Positions 7,226 through 17,513 of a stretch of DNA of 64,000 bases are shown in pieces. The notes under the pieces are model-generated. The model saw only the letters and a list, made by a program, of their open reading frames with translations, was not told the origin of the DNA and did no database searches. The stretch lies in contig NZ_JAPNKE010000002.1 in NCBI RefSeq assembly GCF_026626665.1, positions 9,258,001 through 9,322,000 of the forward strand, given 5' to 3'. Each line of letters begins with the position of its first letter. Position 1 is the first letter of the stretch. The stretch is from Nannocystis pusilla. GTDB lineage: Bacteria > Myxococcota_A > Polyangia > Nannocystales > Nannocystaceae. Made by a program: the position numbers and the translations under genes.

Positions 7226-8830
7226 TCAGCTCGTAATCCGCTCGTGCGGGGCGCCGAGGCGGCGGGCGATCGCCACCGCGACGCGGAGGCCGTCGAGCGC
7301 CGCGGAGACGATGCCGCCGGCGAATCCGGCCCCTTCGCCGCACGGGTAGAGCTGCGGCGTGCTCGGCGACTCGAGCGTCTCGCCGTCGCGGTCGACGCGG
7401 ACGGGACAGCTGGTGCGGCTCTCGACACCCACGGCGATCGCGTCGTCGCCGAGGAAGCCGGGCATGCGCGCGCCGAGGGCCTGCAGCGCGCTTTGGAGCG
7501 GCGGCGCGAGCGGGCCGAGGAGGCGGTCGAGGCGGGCCGGCTGCAGGCCGCGGTGATAGCTGGTGGCCGGCAGGTCGCGCGAGGCGGCGCCGGCGACGAG
7601 GTCGGCCAGGCGCTGGGCCGGAGCGACGAAGGCGCCGCCGCCGGCGCGGTAGGCCTCGGCCTCGAAGCGGGCCTGGTACTCGACGCCGGCCAGCGGGTCG
7701 TCGGGCGACAGACCGGCGGCCGCGAGGTGCTGCGGGCCTACCTCGGTGACGAGCCCCGAGTTGGCGAACTTGCCGCGCCGGCTGTGCGGGCTCATGCCGT
7801 TGACGACTTGCATCCCGGGGTCGGTGGCCGCGGGCACGATGTAGCCGCCCGGGCACATGCAGAACGAGAAGGCCGCGCCCGCGGCGGTCTGCTCGACCAG
7901 GCGGTAGGAGGCCGCGCCGAGGGCCGGGTGCCCGGCCAGCGCGCCGAACTGCAGGTGGTCGATGAGCGCCTGCGGGTGCTCGATGCGGACCCCGAGCGCG
8001 AACGACTTGAACGACAGCTTGACCCCGGCCGCGCGCAGCCAGGCCTGGACGTCGCGGGCCGAGTGCCCGGGCGCGACCACGACCGCGCGGGCCGGCACCA
8101 CCTCGCCGCCGCGCAGGCGCACGCCCGCGGCCGCGCCGTCGTGCACCACCAGCGCGTCGGCGCGGGCCTCGAAGCGGAACTCCACGCCGGCGCCGATCAG
8201 GTGCTCGCGCATCGCCGTGATCACCCGCGGCAGCTTGTTGGTGCCGATGTGCGGGCGCGCGTCGACGAGGATCTCCGGCGGCGCCCCGTAGCCGGCGAAC
8301 GCCCGCAGCACCAGGTCGACCGGGCCGCGCTTGGTCGCCCGCGTGTACAGCTTGCCGTCGGAGTAGGTGCCCGCGCCGCCCTCGCCGAAGCAGTAGTTGC
8401 TCTCGGGGTCGAGCTCGCCGCGCTGGCTCAGGCCGGCGAGGTCGTGCCGCCGCGCCCGCACGTCGCGCCCGCGCTCGAGCACGACCGACCGCACCCCCGC
8501 GCGCGCCAGGCCCCAGGCGCAGAACATGCCCGCCGGGCCGGCGCCGACGATCACCACGGCTGGCTCCTGCGACATGTTCGGCAGGACATGTGGCAAGTAA
8601 CATGGCTCTTCGGGCATGTCCTTGCCGACATGCACGAGCAGCTCGACGTGGACGCGGACGCGGCCGCGGCGGGCGTCGATCGAGCGGTGGGCGACCGCGA
8701 CGTGGCGGACGTCGGCCTCGCGCAGGCCGGCCGCGCGGGCGCCGGCGCGGCGCAGAGCGTCGGGGTCGAGGAGGGCGTCGGGGTGGAGGTCGACGCGCAC
8801 CCGCTGAACGGCGGAGGACACGGCGCTCAC
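7226..8830 (-). CDS. COG2509-type FAD-dependent oxidoreductase
   Basis: A 534-residue protein. The first ~85 residues form a small alpha/beta domain (LREADVRHVAVAHRSIDAR) found in front of the flavin fold in this family. The FAD Rossmann motif is VVIVGAGPAGMFCAWGL; downstream FGEGGAGTYSDGKLYTR, FSFCMCPGGYIVPA and YPCGEGAGFAGGIVSAALDG are family signatures. The reaction is unknown; members are flavoproteins annotated as uncharacterised dehydrogenases. Residues about 67-86 (HVGKDMPEEPCYLPHVLPNM), between the two domains, are encoded by a GGACATG-type repeat inserted in frame. The GTG start overlaps the inferred TGA of the upstream M28 peptidase, so the genes form one unit. Confidence 0.85.
   Translation of the reverse strand: MSAVSSAVQRVRVDLHPDALLDPDALRRAGARAAGLREADVRHVAVAHRSIDARRGRVRVHVELLVHVGKDMPEEPCYLPHVLPNMSQEPAVVIVGAGPAGMFCAWGLARAGVRSVVLERGRDVRARRHDLAGLSQRGELDPESNYCFGEGGAGTYSDGKLYTRATKRGPVDLVLRAFAGYGAPPEILVDARPHIGTNKLPRVITAMREHLIGAGVEFRFEARADALVVHDGAAAGVRLRGGEVVPARAVVVAPGHSARDVQAWLRAAGVKLSFKSFALGVRIEHPQALIDHLQFGALAGHPALGAASYRLVEQTAAGAAFSFCMCPGGYIVPAATDPGMQVVNGMSPHSRRGKFANSGLVTEVGPQHLAAAGLSPDDPLAGVEYQARFEAEAYRAGGGAFVAPAQRLADLVAGAASRDLPATSYHRGLQPARLDRLLGPLAPPLQSALQALGARMPGFLGDDAIAVGVESRTSCPVRVDRDGETLESPSTPQLYPCGEGAGFAGGIVSAALDGLRVAVAIARRLGAPHERITS
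8571..8632. repeat. GGACATG repeat inserted in frame in a coding region
   Basis: Half-units GACATGTTC, GGACATGTGG, ACATGGCTCTTCGGGCATGTCC and GACATG lie within 62 nt and belong to the same family as the intergenic palindromes. The insertion keeps the flavoprotein frame and falls in an interdomain linker, much as Rickettsia palindromic elements do in their host genes. Confidence 0.75.
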
Positions 8831-10811
8831 TCCGCGGCGGGGGCGGTGACCGAAGTCGAGGTCCCTGGACCCGCTTGACGACGGTGTCGGGGTTCGACCC
8901 GGGCAAGCCGGAGGCGAGGCCGCCGCCCTCGGGCGGGGCCTTGTAGGTGATGGGCAAGCCGTCGGCGACCGCCCGCGTGACCCCGTGCACGAGCGTGCCG
9001 ATCGCGACCAGGCCGTCGTAGTTGATCTTGTCGGCGTGGTCGCCCGGCCGGTGGTAGTCGGCGTGGGTGCCGGTGAAGAAGAACAGCACCGGCAGGCTCT
9101 TCTTGTAGAAGCTGGCGTGGTCGCTGCGGGTGGCGACGCTGGCCTCGTAGAGGATCGAGAGGCCGGCGCTGCCGATGCGGTCGAGCAGCGGCATCCAGGC
9201 GTCCGACGAGACGATGCCGCCGATCGCCAGGCCCTTCGGTCCGAGTCGGCCGATCATGTCGAGGTTGACCATGGCGACGACCTTGTCGAGCGCAAACGGC
9301 GGCTTGTCCGCCAGCGCCTTCGAGCCGAGCAGCCCCAGCTCTCGCCGGCGAAGTGGGCGAACAGGACGGTGCGCCGCGGCCGCTGCTCGGCGAAGTGCCG
9401 CGCCAGCTCGAGCAACATGGCGGTGCCGCTGGCGTTGTCGTCGGCGCCGTTGCAGATGACGTCGACCACGTCGCCCTTGCGGCTCTCGCCGCACTCGCCG
9501 CGGCCGACGGCGCCGATGTGATCGTAGTGCGCGCCGACGACGACGATCTCGTCGCGCAGGTCGCTGCCGGAGATCTTCGCCAGCACGTTGGGCACCTTCA
9601 CCTGGACCGGCTCGACCACCACCGACAGCTTCAGCGCGACCCCGGAGCTCGGCCGACTGCGGCGCGAGCTTGGTATCGATCGCCTCCTGCAGCGCGGAGA
9701 TCTTCTGCTTGCCCTTGCCCACGCGCAGCAGCCGGTCGGCCGCTTTCCACTTGAGCTGGACGATCGGGAGCGCGAGCGGCTCGCCGATCACGCCGTCCTC
9801 GCGCTGCAGCGGCGCGAACGCGTCCGCCTCGCGCTCCTCGGCGTCGAGGAAGCTCCGGGGACCCCTCACGGTGACCACCCCGACGGCGCCGGCCTTGGCC
9901 AGACGCTCGACCTTGGTCCGCAGCGATCCCGCGCCCGGGCCGAACTGCGGGCCCTTGCGCTTGCCGGCCTCGCGCATGACCGGGCCGACGAGCGCCTGTA
10001 GATCGAACTCGACCGTGAGCGGGTCGGCCGGCAGCAGCCACATGTCCTTCAGGTCAGCCTCGGGCATGAACCGATGCAGCATGGCGATCACGCGCCCGCG
10101 GGTGCGCTCGTGCAGCGCGCGCAGGCCGGCCGCGTCGCCGCTCTGCTTGAGCGGGGCCGCCGCTGCCGCGAAATCGCCCGCTTCGCGCTGAAGCCTGCGA
10201 AAGAAGGTCATCGTGTCGGGCCGACCCGGAGCGTCGAGCAGCACGACCGCGATCTTTCCTTTGAGGTCGAGCCCGGCGAGGTCGTCGTAGGGCTTGGCCT
10301 CGGCCGGCTCGCCGTCGGCGCCGGGCGTCGACTCCGAGGCGGCCGCGTAGCCGACGAACACGGCCGGTCCCTGCACCTCGCCGCTCGCGGTCTGCGGCGA
10401 GATCGAGAACTCGCCGCCAGCGATCCCGGTCGCCCGCTCGCCGCGGACGACCTGCAAGCTCACAGGCTGACTCGGCCGCACGCCGACGGAAATCGAAAAG
10501 TCGGCCATGAACGAATCGCCCGCAACCGGCTCGAGGCCGAGCGCACGGTGCCTCTGCGCCAAGTACTCCGCGGCCTCGGCGAGCTCGGGGCTCAGCGTGA
10601 AGCGGCCGCGCAACTCGTCGCGCGCGAGCGCAGCGATGTCCGCTTGCAGACGGGCGCGGTCGGGAGTCCACGTCAGCGGCGTCGGGGATGGCGACGCATC
10701 AGCTCGCTCGACCGGTGCAGCCGTGGTGGTCGCGGCGGGCCGTGTGCAGCCTGGCGCCAGCATCAGGGCCGCCGACAACAGAAGCGACGTGGACGAAAAC
10801 GGCGTGCGCAC
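8827..10811 (-). CDS. M28 family zinc aminopeptidase lipoprotein with three frame breaks
   Basis: The GTG start (10811) gives a lipoprotein signal peptide with lipobox LAPGC. Residues to about 390 form the N-terminal and PA-like insert region (VQGPAVFVGYAAA, LKGKIAVVLLDAPGRP). The catalytic M28 domain shows VGAHYDHIG, GADDNASGTAMLLELA, then HFAGE interrupted before LGLLGSK, VNLDMIGR and HADYHRPGDHADKINYDGL, which supply the two-zinc ligands. Breaks at about 9641-9645 (two bases missing), 9341-9345 (one) and 8863-8865 (one) restore a protein of about 662 residues ending VTAPAAE with a stop overlapping the flavoprotein start. All sit in or near G/C runs, so indels in the assembly are likely. 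The role is probably periplasmic peptide degradation. Confidence 0.8.
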
Positions 10812-10959
10812 GAGCGACTCTTAGCGCCCTTTGACCGCCACCTCGGGCATCGCGGTGCTCCCGCTTGCGTGCGTTGCTTCACGCATCATCGTCCCACTAC
10901 TCGACCGAACCTGACGATTCATCGCGAACTCGACGGTGCTCGAGGGGCACCACGCAGCA

Positions 10960-10978
10960 CGTGCAACCTGGTTGCACG
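10960..10978. promoter_or_regulatory. Operator-like inverted repeat CGTGCAACC-T-GGTTGCACG
   Basis: Nine-base perfect arms around one central base, ending 16 nt before the -35 box of the vWA gene. Length and symmetry suit a dimeric repressor or activator. A TTGCAAC-N9-GTTGCAA repeat at 62851 has related arms. Confidence 0.5.
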
Positions 10979-10994
10979 GCCGCGCTCCGGTGTA

Positions 10995-11024
10995 TTGACG
11001 CCCTCACGGACTCTGGCGTACCGT
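10995..11024 (+). promoter_or_regulatory. Candidate sigma70 promoter of the vWA gene
   Basis: TTGACG (10995-11000), 18 nt, TACCGT (11019-11024). The start codon is 90 nt further, so this gene has a real leader and an SD (AAGGA), unlike many neighbours. Confidence 0.4.
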
Positions 11025-11113
11025 GCCCCCCGCTGTCCCAAACCCGCGAAACGTTACGCGCACGCGCGTGGTGTGTCGGAACCGGTCACTAAGCCCCACA
11101 AGGATTACCAGCA

Positions 11114-13393
11114 ATGAAGCGTCTCAGTCTGATTGGAAGTTGGAAGCGCCTCGGCGTGCAGGTCGGTCTCCTGGCCGGCGTCGGCATCGCCTTCATCGGC
11201 GGCTCCGAGCCGCCGCCCGCGATCGCGGCCCCGGTCTGTGTCGAAGAAGGTCAGTGCACCTTCGTCAAGCCCCTGTTCCTGATCGTCGCCGACTACTCGA
11301 CGTCGATGAACACCATGTTCGACGCCAACCAGACCCGCTGGGAGGCGGCGGTGAGCGCGATCGTGGCGATGGTCGACGCCGACAACGGCTACCTGCAGGG
11401 CAACGTCCTGCTCGGCCTCATGCGCTTCGGCCACGACCCCAACGTCGGCCAGACGGGCACGCTGATCCAGAACGACTCGTCGGGCATCACCGACGGTCAG
11501 AAGATCGACGTCGGCTTCTACGACGAGGCGGCCCCGGACAAGGCCTACTACCAGTGTAACGGCGAGGCGATCAAGACCGCCATCATGTCGGTGCCCGCGC
11601 CGATCAACGGCAACCTCGTCGGCATCGGCACGTGGACCAAGGGCGCCCTGGACAGGGCCAAGGCCTACATCCAGCAGACCTGGACCGACCACCCGAACGA
11701 CAAGCAGCAGCGCAAGGGCGCCATCGTGGTGCTCACCGACGGCGAGTGGACCGACCCGTCGGGCACCCAGAAGCTGCAGCCGGCCAACCAGAACCCGTCG
11801 ATCACCGCCAAGGACCTGTTCGACAACAACGGGGTCCCGACCTACGTCGTCGCCATCGGCGAGGCGATGGGCAAGATGTTCGCCGACGAGCTGGCGATGA
11901 ACGGCGGCACGGGCACGGCGTACGACGCCTCCAACCCGCAGCAGCTGATCGACGCGCTCAAGATGGTCGTCCAGGCGATCATCAACGACGTCATCCAGCC
12001 CGTGTGCGCGCCGGGCCTCCCGCGCATCATGGTGCTCCTCGACGCCTCGTCGTCGATGCTCAACATCAACAACGGCACCCAGGCCGGCCCGATGGGCATG
12101 ACCGGCTGGGACGCGGCCCGAGAGGCGCTCGCCGGCGCCAACTCGCTGTTCGACCAGGTCGTCATGGGCAACCAGGCGGTCGAGAACCTGGTGCACCTCG
12201 GCCTCGCGGTGTTCGGCTACAACATGCCGGCGCCGGGCGAGCAGAAGCTGCTCGTCGACTACGGCCCGTGCATGAAGGACAACTTCCAGTGGGCCCTCGA
12301 CCCGAACACCTCGTGCGAGGCGCCCGGTTGCACCGACCCGTGGGGCGGCCCGCCGATCACCTGGACGTTCAAGGACGGCTCGGCGATCGACCCGCCGGGC
12401 TTCGACGCCCAGACCCTGAGCCACATGCCGAAGTGCGACTTCGCCGGCAACCTGCCGAACGCGTGCGTCGGCTCCGGCACGTACACGCACCTCGGCCTCC
12501 AGCTGGTCCAGCAGAACATCACGGACTACAAGGCCGCCTGCTCGAACCCGATGTTCCCGTACCCGTGTGACGCGAACACGAAGTTCATCAACATCCTGGT
12601 CACCGACGGCGACTACCAGTCGACCGACGCGCAGGTCCAGGCGCCGCTGCAGGCGATGTTCAACGCGGGCGTCACGACCTACGTGATCGGCTTCGGCGAC
12701 CTGGTCAACTCGCCCATGTCGATGACGAAGCTGAACAACATGGCGAACTGGGGCTCGGGCGGCGCCGAGATGTACTACGACGCCAACAACCAGATGGCCC
12801 TCGAGGCGGCGCTCGCCAGCATCATCGAGCAGATCTCGTTCGACCCGTGCTGCGGCTTCGTCAACTGCGCCAACGTGCCCGAGCCGACCACGGACGAGCC
12901 CGATCCGCTGCCGATGGACACGACCAGCACCACCTCGGAGTCGGAGAGCGCCACCGACACGGCGACGGACACCGAGACGACGACCGACACCGGCGTCACC
13001 GCGACGGACACCGACGCGACCACCGACACGCCGGTCACCACGACCGACACGACCGAGACCTCGGCCGGCCCGGGCACCGACACCACGCCGACCACCACCG
13101 AGACGCCGACCACCGGCGCCACCGAGTCCGGCGGCACGGACAGCGACTCCGGCGAGCCGACCACCGGCAACAACCCGACCGGCGGCCAGGTCACCGCGAC
13201 CGCGGGCGACACCGAGGGCGAGTCCGAGACCTCCGACACCGAGGGCACCGACTCCGCGACCGGTGGCAGCACCGACAGCGCGGGTGGTTGCGGGTGCAAG
13301 GTCGACGACGCCGAGGGTCAGACCCGCGGCCTGCTCGCCTCGCTCTTCACTCTCGGCCTGGCGGGCTTCATCCGCCGCCGCCGCCGCGCCTGA
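11114..13393 (+). CDS. Double vWA-domain surface protein with MYXO-CTERM anchor
   Basis: A 759-residue exported protein. A signal peptide covers the first ~40 residues. The first vWA domain has the MIDAS motif VADYSTSM (DxSxS, about residue 59) and the second MVLLDASSSML (about 310), so both can bind a metal ion. A Thr/Ser/Asp/Glu linker spans about residues 590-718. The C-terminus has GGCGCKVDD, a hydrophobic helix LLASLFTLGLAGFI and RRRRRA, the MYXO-CTERM arrangement that is cut and anchored at the outer membrane via the Cys. Adhesion or protein-protein binding is likely. A strong terminator follows at 13444. SD AAGGA precedes the ATG. Confidence 0.9.
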   Translation: MKRLSLIGSWKRLGVQVGLLAGVGIAFIGGSEPPPAIAAPVCVEEGQCTFVKPLFLIVADYSTSMNTMFDANQTRWEAAVSAIVAMVDADNGYLQGNVLLGLMRFGHDPNVGQTGTLIQNDSSGITDGQKIDVGFYDEAAPDKAYYQCNGEAIKTAIMSVPAPINGNLVGIGTWTKGALDRAKAYIQQTWTDHPNDKQQRKGAIVVLTDGEWTDPSGTQKLQPANQNPSITAKDLFDNNGVPTYVVAIGEAMGKMFADELAMNGGTGTAYDASNPQQLIDALKMVVQAIINDVIQPVCAPGLPRIMVLLDASSSMLNINNGTQAGPMGMTGWDAAREALAGANSLFDQVVMGNQAVENLVHLGLAVFGYNMPAPGEQKLLVDYGPCMKDNFQWALDPNTSCEAPGCTDPWGGPPITWTFKDGSAIDPPGFDAQTLSHMPKCDFAGNLPNACVGSGTYTHLGLQLVQQNITDYKAACSNPMFPYPCDANTKFINILVTDGDYQSTDAQVQAPLQAMFNAGVTTYVIGFGDLVNSPMSMTKLNNMANWGSGGAEMYYDANNQMALEAALASIIEQISFDPCCGFVNCANVPEPTTDEPDPLPMDTTSTTSESESATDTATDTETTTDTGVTATDTDATTDTPVTTTDTTETSAGPGTDTTPTTTETPTTGATESGGTDSDSGEPTTGNNPTGGQVTATAGDTEGESETSDTEGTDSATGGSTDSAGGCGCKVDDAEGQTRGLLASLFTLGLAGFIRRRRRA

Positions 13394-13443
13394 GCGGACG
13401 ACTCGGACCCGCGAGGTCCGTGAGCGGCCGAGCCGCACGCAGG

Positions 13444-13482
13444 GGCCGCCTCCGGTTTTCGGAGGCGGCCTCCGCCTTTTTT
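13444..13482 (+). terminator. Rho-independent terminator of the vWA gene
   Basis: An 11-bp perfect stem (GGCCGCCTCCG at 13444-13454 with CGGAGGCGGCC at 13460-13470), loop GTTTT, then TCCGCC and six Ts ending at 13482. Confidence 0.9.
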
Positions 13483-13640
13483 GTCGTCGGTCCCGATCGC
13501 CGCGGGTCGCCGCGGGCGCGAGGGGTCGATTTTTTGCCACAAAACCCGGCGCAGCGGCCCGCAGCGGCCCGCGTGGCGTTTTTATGGGTCGCCTCACACC
13601 GAGGCGTGCTCGGCTACTGGCCGGCTAGCGGCCCTTTTGC

Positions 13641-13646
13641 TATGCA
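13641..13646 (+). promoter_or_regulatory. Extended -10 box of the HelD-like gene
   Basis: TGC-TATGCA ends 8 nt before the GTG at 13655 and supports that start. No Shine-Dalgarno is seen. Confidence 0.5.
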
Positions 13647-13654
13647 CACCGATC

Positions 13655-16105
13655 GTGTCGCAGGAGCACCAGGACCCCGACCTCAACGCGCTGTCCGACG
13701 AGGGCGGCCGAATTGTCGCCGAAGAGCTCGACATCTTGCGGCGGATCCAGGAGCGCCTCGATCGCGAGGCTCAGAACGCGCCCGGGCAGATCGAGGACCT
13801 CGACGCCCAGCTCATCGAGCTGCGCGACGCCCTGGCTGAAGCCAAGGAAGAGGACCAGGCCTCGCTGGTCGAGCAGATGCACCAAGTCGCCGCCCTGAGC
13901 CGCACGCGCGGGCAGGGCCGCGACGCGCCGGTCGATCCGAAGAACCCGTACTTCGGCCACCTCCGGCTGCGCGAGGCCAAGTCGAAGCGCCTGCGCGACG
14001 TGCTGGTCGGCAAGCGCACCCTCCTCGACGACGGCGACGGGCTGTCGATCGTCGACTGGCGCAACGCCCCGGTCTCGCGCCTCTACTACCGCTACGAGGA
14101 GGACGACGAGTACGAGGAGGAGTTCGACGCTCGCTCGCTCGAGGGCACCGTGATGGTGCGCCGCTCGGTCGCCGTGATGGAGTCGAGCCTGCGCCGCGTG
14201 TCGGCCCCGCAGGGCACCTTCGTCAGCGACCGCCGCGGCCGCTGGCGCGACGCCGTCGGCGCCGCCAAGCCGATGCTCGAGGGCGGGGTCGGCACCGCCG
14301 TCCGCGTGCCGCAGGGCCAGCTCGGCGTCCACAGCGACGACGACCAGCCGCGCGCCGACAAGCACCTGCAGGAGATCACGGCGCTCATCGACAAGGAGCA
14401 GTTCAACCTGATCACGCAGCCCGAGTCGGGCATCGTGCTGATCCAGGGCGGCGCCGGCTCGGGCAAGACGACCGTCGCGCTGCACCGCGTGGCCTACCTG
14501 GCCTATCAGGACCGCCGCCGGTTCGCGCCGGCCAAGATGCTCATCATGGTCTTCAACGAGGCCCTGGTCGAGTACATCCGCCACGTGCTGCCGTCGCTCG
14601 GCATCGACGGCGTGCCGGTCACGACCTACCGCAAGTGGAGCACCCAGCTGCTGCGCAAGCTGAAGCTGCGGATCCCCATCAGCCACATCGACGGCGTCCC
14701 CGACGCCGTCAGCCGCTTCAAGAAGCACCCGGTCGTCCTGCGCATGATCGACGACCGCATCGGCTGGCAGCTCGAGGAGGCCGAGGAACTGCTCAAGAAG
14801 CGGCTCGGCGAGCGCGCCGGCGCCGACGCGGCGTTCGCGGTGTGGCAGCGCAACGCCGACCTCCCGCCGGTCGTCCGCGCCGAGCGCACGCTCGACCAGA
14901 TCAAGGCCGACCCGAGCATCCCCGGGCCCGCGCGCGCCGCCGCCGAGACCGCCCTGCGGACCATCCGCGACGACCTGCGCGACGTCTGCGACGACTGGCT
15001 CGAGCTCATGACCGACAGCGAGGCCCTGCGCACCGCGCTGCGGGAGTACGCGCCCGGGGCCTTCAACGACGCCGACGTGGCGACGATCGTCCGCTGGTGC
15101 GCCGCCAAGGCCGAGCTCGACGAGGAGCCCGAGGCCGAGGAGGAGCGCGACGAGGACGAGGCCGAGGAGCGCGCCGCCGAGTCGACGATCGACAGCGAGC
15201 CGGCGCCGCCGAAGGGCGAGGCCGACGCCGACGGCGAGGACGGCGAGGCCGAGGCGCCGCCGCCGCGCACGCGCATGGGCCACCACAGCGTCGGCCTCGA
15301 CCCCGAGGACGACGCGATCCTGCTGCGCCTGCTGCAGCGCAAGTACGGCGGCCTGTTCCTCGGCGGCAAGCGCTTCGAGTACGAGCACATCGTCATCGAC
15401 GAGGCCCAGGACCTGGCGCCGATCGAGGTGCGGGTGCTGCTCGACTGCGCGACCGACGGCCAGAGCGTGACCATCGCCGGCGACCGGGCGCAGAAGATGA
15501 TCTTCGACAACGGCTTCGTCGACTGGCCGCAGCTGCTCGGCGACGCCGGCCTGCCGCACGTGGCGATCCAGCCGCTCAAGATCACCTACCGCTCGACCCG
15601 CCAGGTGATGGAGCTGTCGCGCTTCGTGCTCGGCCCGCTGCACAGCCCCGAGGACGCGCTCATCGCCCGCGAGGGCGCGCCGGTCGGCTACTACCAGTTC
15701 GGCGACACCGGCGAGGCGGTCGCGTTCCTGGCCGAGGCCCTGCGCGCGCTGATGCAGCGCGAGCCGACCGCCAGCTGCGCGCTCGTCACCCGCTACCCCC
15801 AGCAGGCCGACGTGTACCACGACGCCCTGCGGATCGCCGAGGTGCCCAAGCTGCGCCGCGTCGGCCGCCAGGACTTCAGCTTCACCCCCGGCATCGACGT
15901 CACCGACATCCGCCAGGTCAAGGGCCTCGAATTCGACTACGTCGTCCTGCTCGACCCGACGGTCCAGAACTACCCCGAGGTGGTCGAGTCGCGCCACCTC
16001 CTGCACATCGGGGCCACCCGCGCCGCGCACCAGCTGTGGCTGGTCTGCTCCGGCCCGCCGAGCAAGCTCATCCCCGAGGACCTGATCGTCGCCAGCCTCG
16101 AGTAG
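13655..16105 (+). CDS. helD: HelD-like superfamily 1 helicase / RNA polymerase recycling ATPase
   Basis: An 816-residue SF1 (UvrD-like) ATPase. An N-terminal coiled coil (IVAEELDILRRIQERLD...) precedes PYFGHLRLRE and the HelD signature IVDWRNAPVSRLYY. Walker A is GGAGSGKTTVALHR; Walker B is IVIDEAQDLAP; the late motif is GLEFDYVVLLDP. In HelD proteins the coiled coil enters the RNA polymerase channels and releases stalled enzyme. A highly acidic insert (about residues 489-535) breaks the second half and is unlike Bacillus HelD. The GTG start at 13655 is chosen over an Arg-rich upstream extension because a -10 box sits just before it. It is transcribed alone. Confidence 0.85.
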   Translation: MSQEHQDPDLNALSDEGGRIVAEELDILRRIQERLDREAQNAPGQIEDLDAQLIELRDALAEAKEEDQASLVEQMHQVAALSRTRGQGRDAPVDPKNPYFGHLRLREAKSKRLRDVLVGKRTLLDDGDGLSIVDWRNAPVSRLYYRYEEDDEYEEEFDARSLEGTVMVRRSVAVMESSLRRVSAPQGTFVSDRRGRWRDAVGAAKPMLEGGVGTAVRVPQGQLGVHSDDDQPRADKHLQEITALIDKEQFNLITQPESGIVLIQGGAGSGKTTVALHRVAYLAYQDRRRFAPAKMLIMVFNEALVEYIRHVLPSLGIDGVPVTTYRKWSTQLLRKLKLRIPISHIDGVPDAVSRFKKHPVVLRMIDDRIGWQLEEAEELLKKRLGERAGADAAFAVWQRNADLPPVVRAERTLDQIKADPSIPGPARAAAETALRTIRDDLRDVCDDWLELMTDSEALRTALREYAPGAFNDADVATIVRWCAAKAELDEEPEAEEERDEDEAEERAAESTIDSEPAPPKGEADADGEDGEAEAPPPRTRMGHHSVGLDPEDDAILLRLLQRKYGGLFLGGKRFEYEHIVIDEAQDLAPIEVRVLLDCATDGQSVTIAGDRAQKMIFDNGFVDWPQLLGDAGLPHVAIQPLKITYRSTRQVMELSRFVLGPLHSPEDALIAREGAPVGYYQFGDTGEAVAFLAEALRALMQREPTASCALVTRYPQQADVYHDALRIAEVPKLRRVGRQDFSFTPGIDVTDIRQVKGLEFDYVVLLDPTVQNYPEVVESRHLLHIGATRAAHQLWLVCSGPPSKLIPEDLIVASLE

Positions 16106-16125
16106 CCGCGAGCAGGAAAGAACAA

Positions 16126-16190
16126 GGGACATGCTCCGCGGAGCATGTCCCTTGCATGTTCTATGGGACATGCCCGCGAGGGCATGTCCC
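16126..16190. repeat. Two GGGACATG palindromes in a convergent junction
   Basis: The first (16126-16151) is a perfect 26-nt palindrome, GGGACATGCTCCG plus its complement. The second (16165-16190) is GGGACATGCCC, loop GCGA, GGGCATGTCCC. They occupy most of the 95 nt between the convergent HelD-like and dehydrogenase genes and have no U-tract. Confidence 0.9.
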
Positions 16191-16200
16191 GAAGACCCGC

Positions 16201-17367
<1,167 letters not shown>

Positions 17368-17374
17368 GGTTTCC

Positions 17375-17380
17375 GGTGTA
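17375..17380 (-). promoter_or_regulatory. -10 like box of the dehydrogenase gene
   Basis: TACACC on the minus strand ends 7 nt before the ATG at 17367. The last base departs from TANNNT. Confidence 0.3.
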
Positions 17381-17513
17381 CACGCGCGTCGGCGCGAGCG
17401 ACCGACCGCGCCGTTCGCCGCGCCGGTGTGGATCCTCACCCAATCTGCGCGCAGGACGCGGTATACATGCACGGCCAGCCGCGAACCTTTGCGCGGCCTC
17501 CTGGGATCTCGAC

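Larger units (their letters stand above)
10812..11113. promoter_or_regulatory. Divergent regulatory region between M28 peptidase and vWA protein
   Basis: This 302-nt gap holds no gene. On the minus side TAAGAGT lies about 5 nt before the peptidase start. Toward the plus gene it contains an inverted repeat (10960-10978), a sigma70-like promoter (10995-11024), an alternating CGCACGCGCGTG stretch around 11060 and a ribosome site AAGGA at 11100-11104. Confidence 0.5.

Noticed and set aside
13481..13654. Extended N-terminus of the HelD-like protein
   Set aside because: The extension overlaps the terminator tail and is rich in Arg/Gly/Ser; the GTG at 13655 has a -10 box at the right distance and begins the conserved coiled coil.
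5890..16190. CRISPR array made of the repeated GGGACATG units
   Set aside because: The copies are palindromic, scattered over many kilobases, have no constant spacer length, and no cas genes are present.
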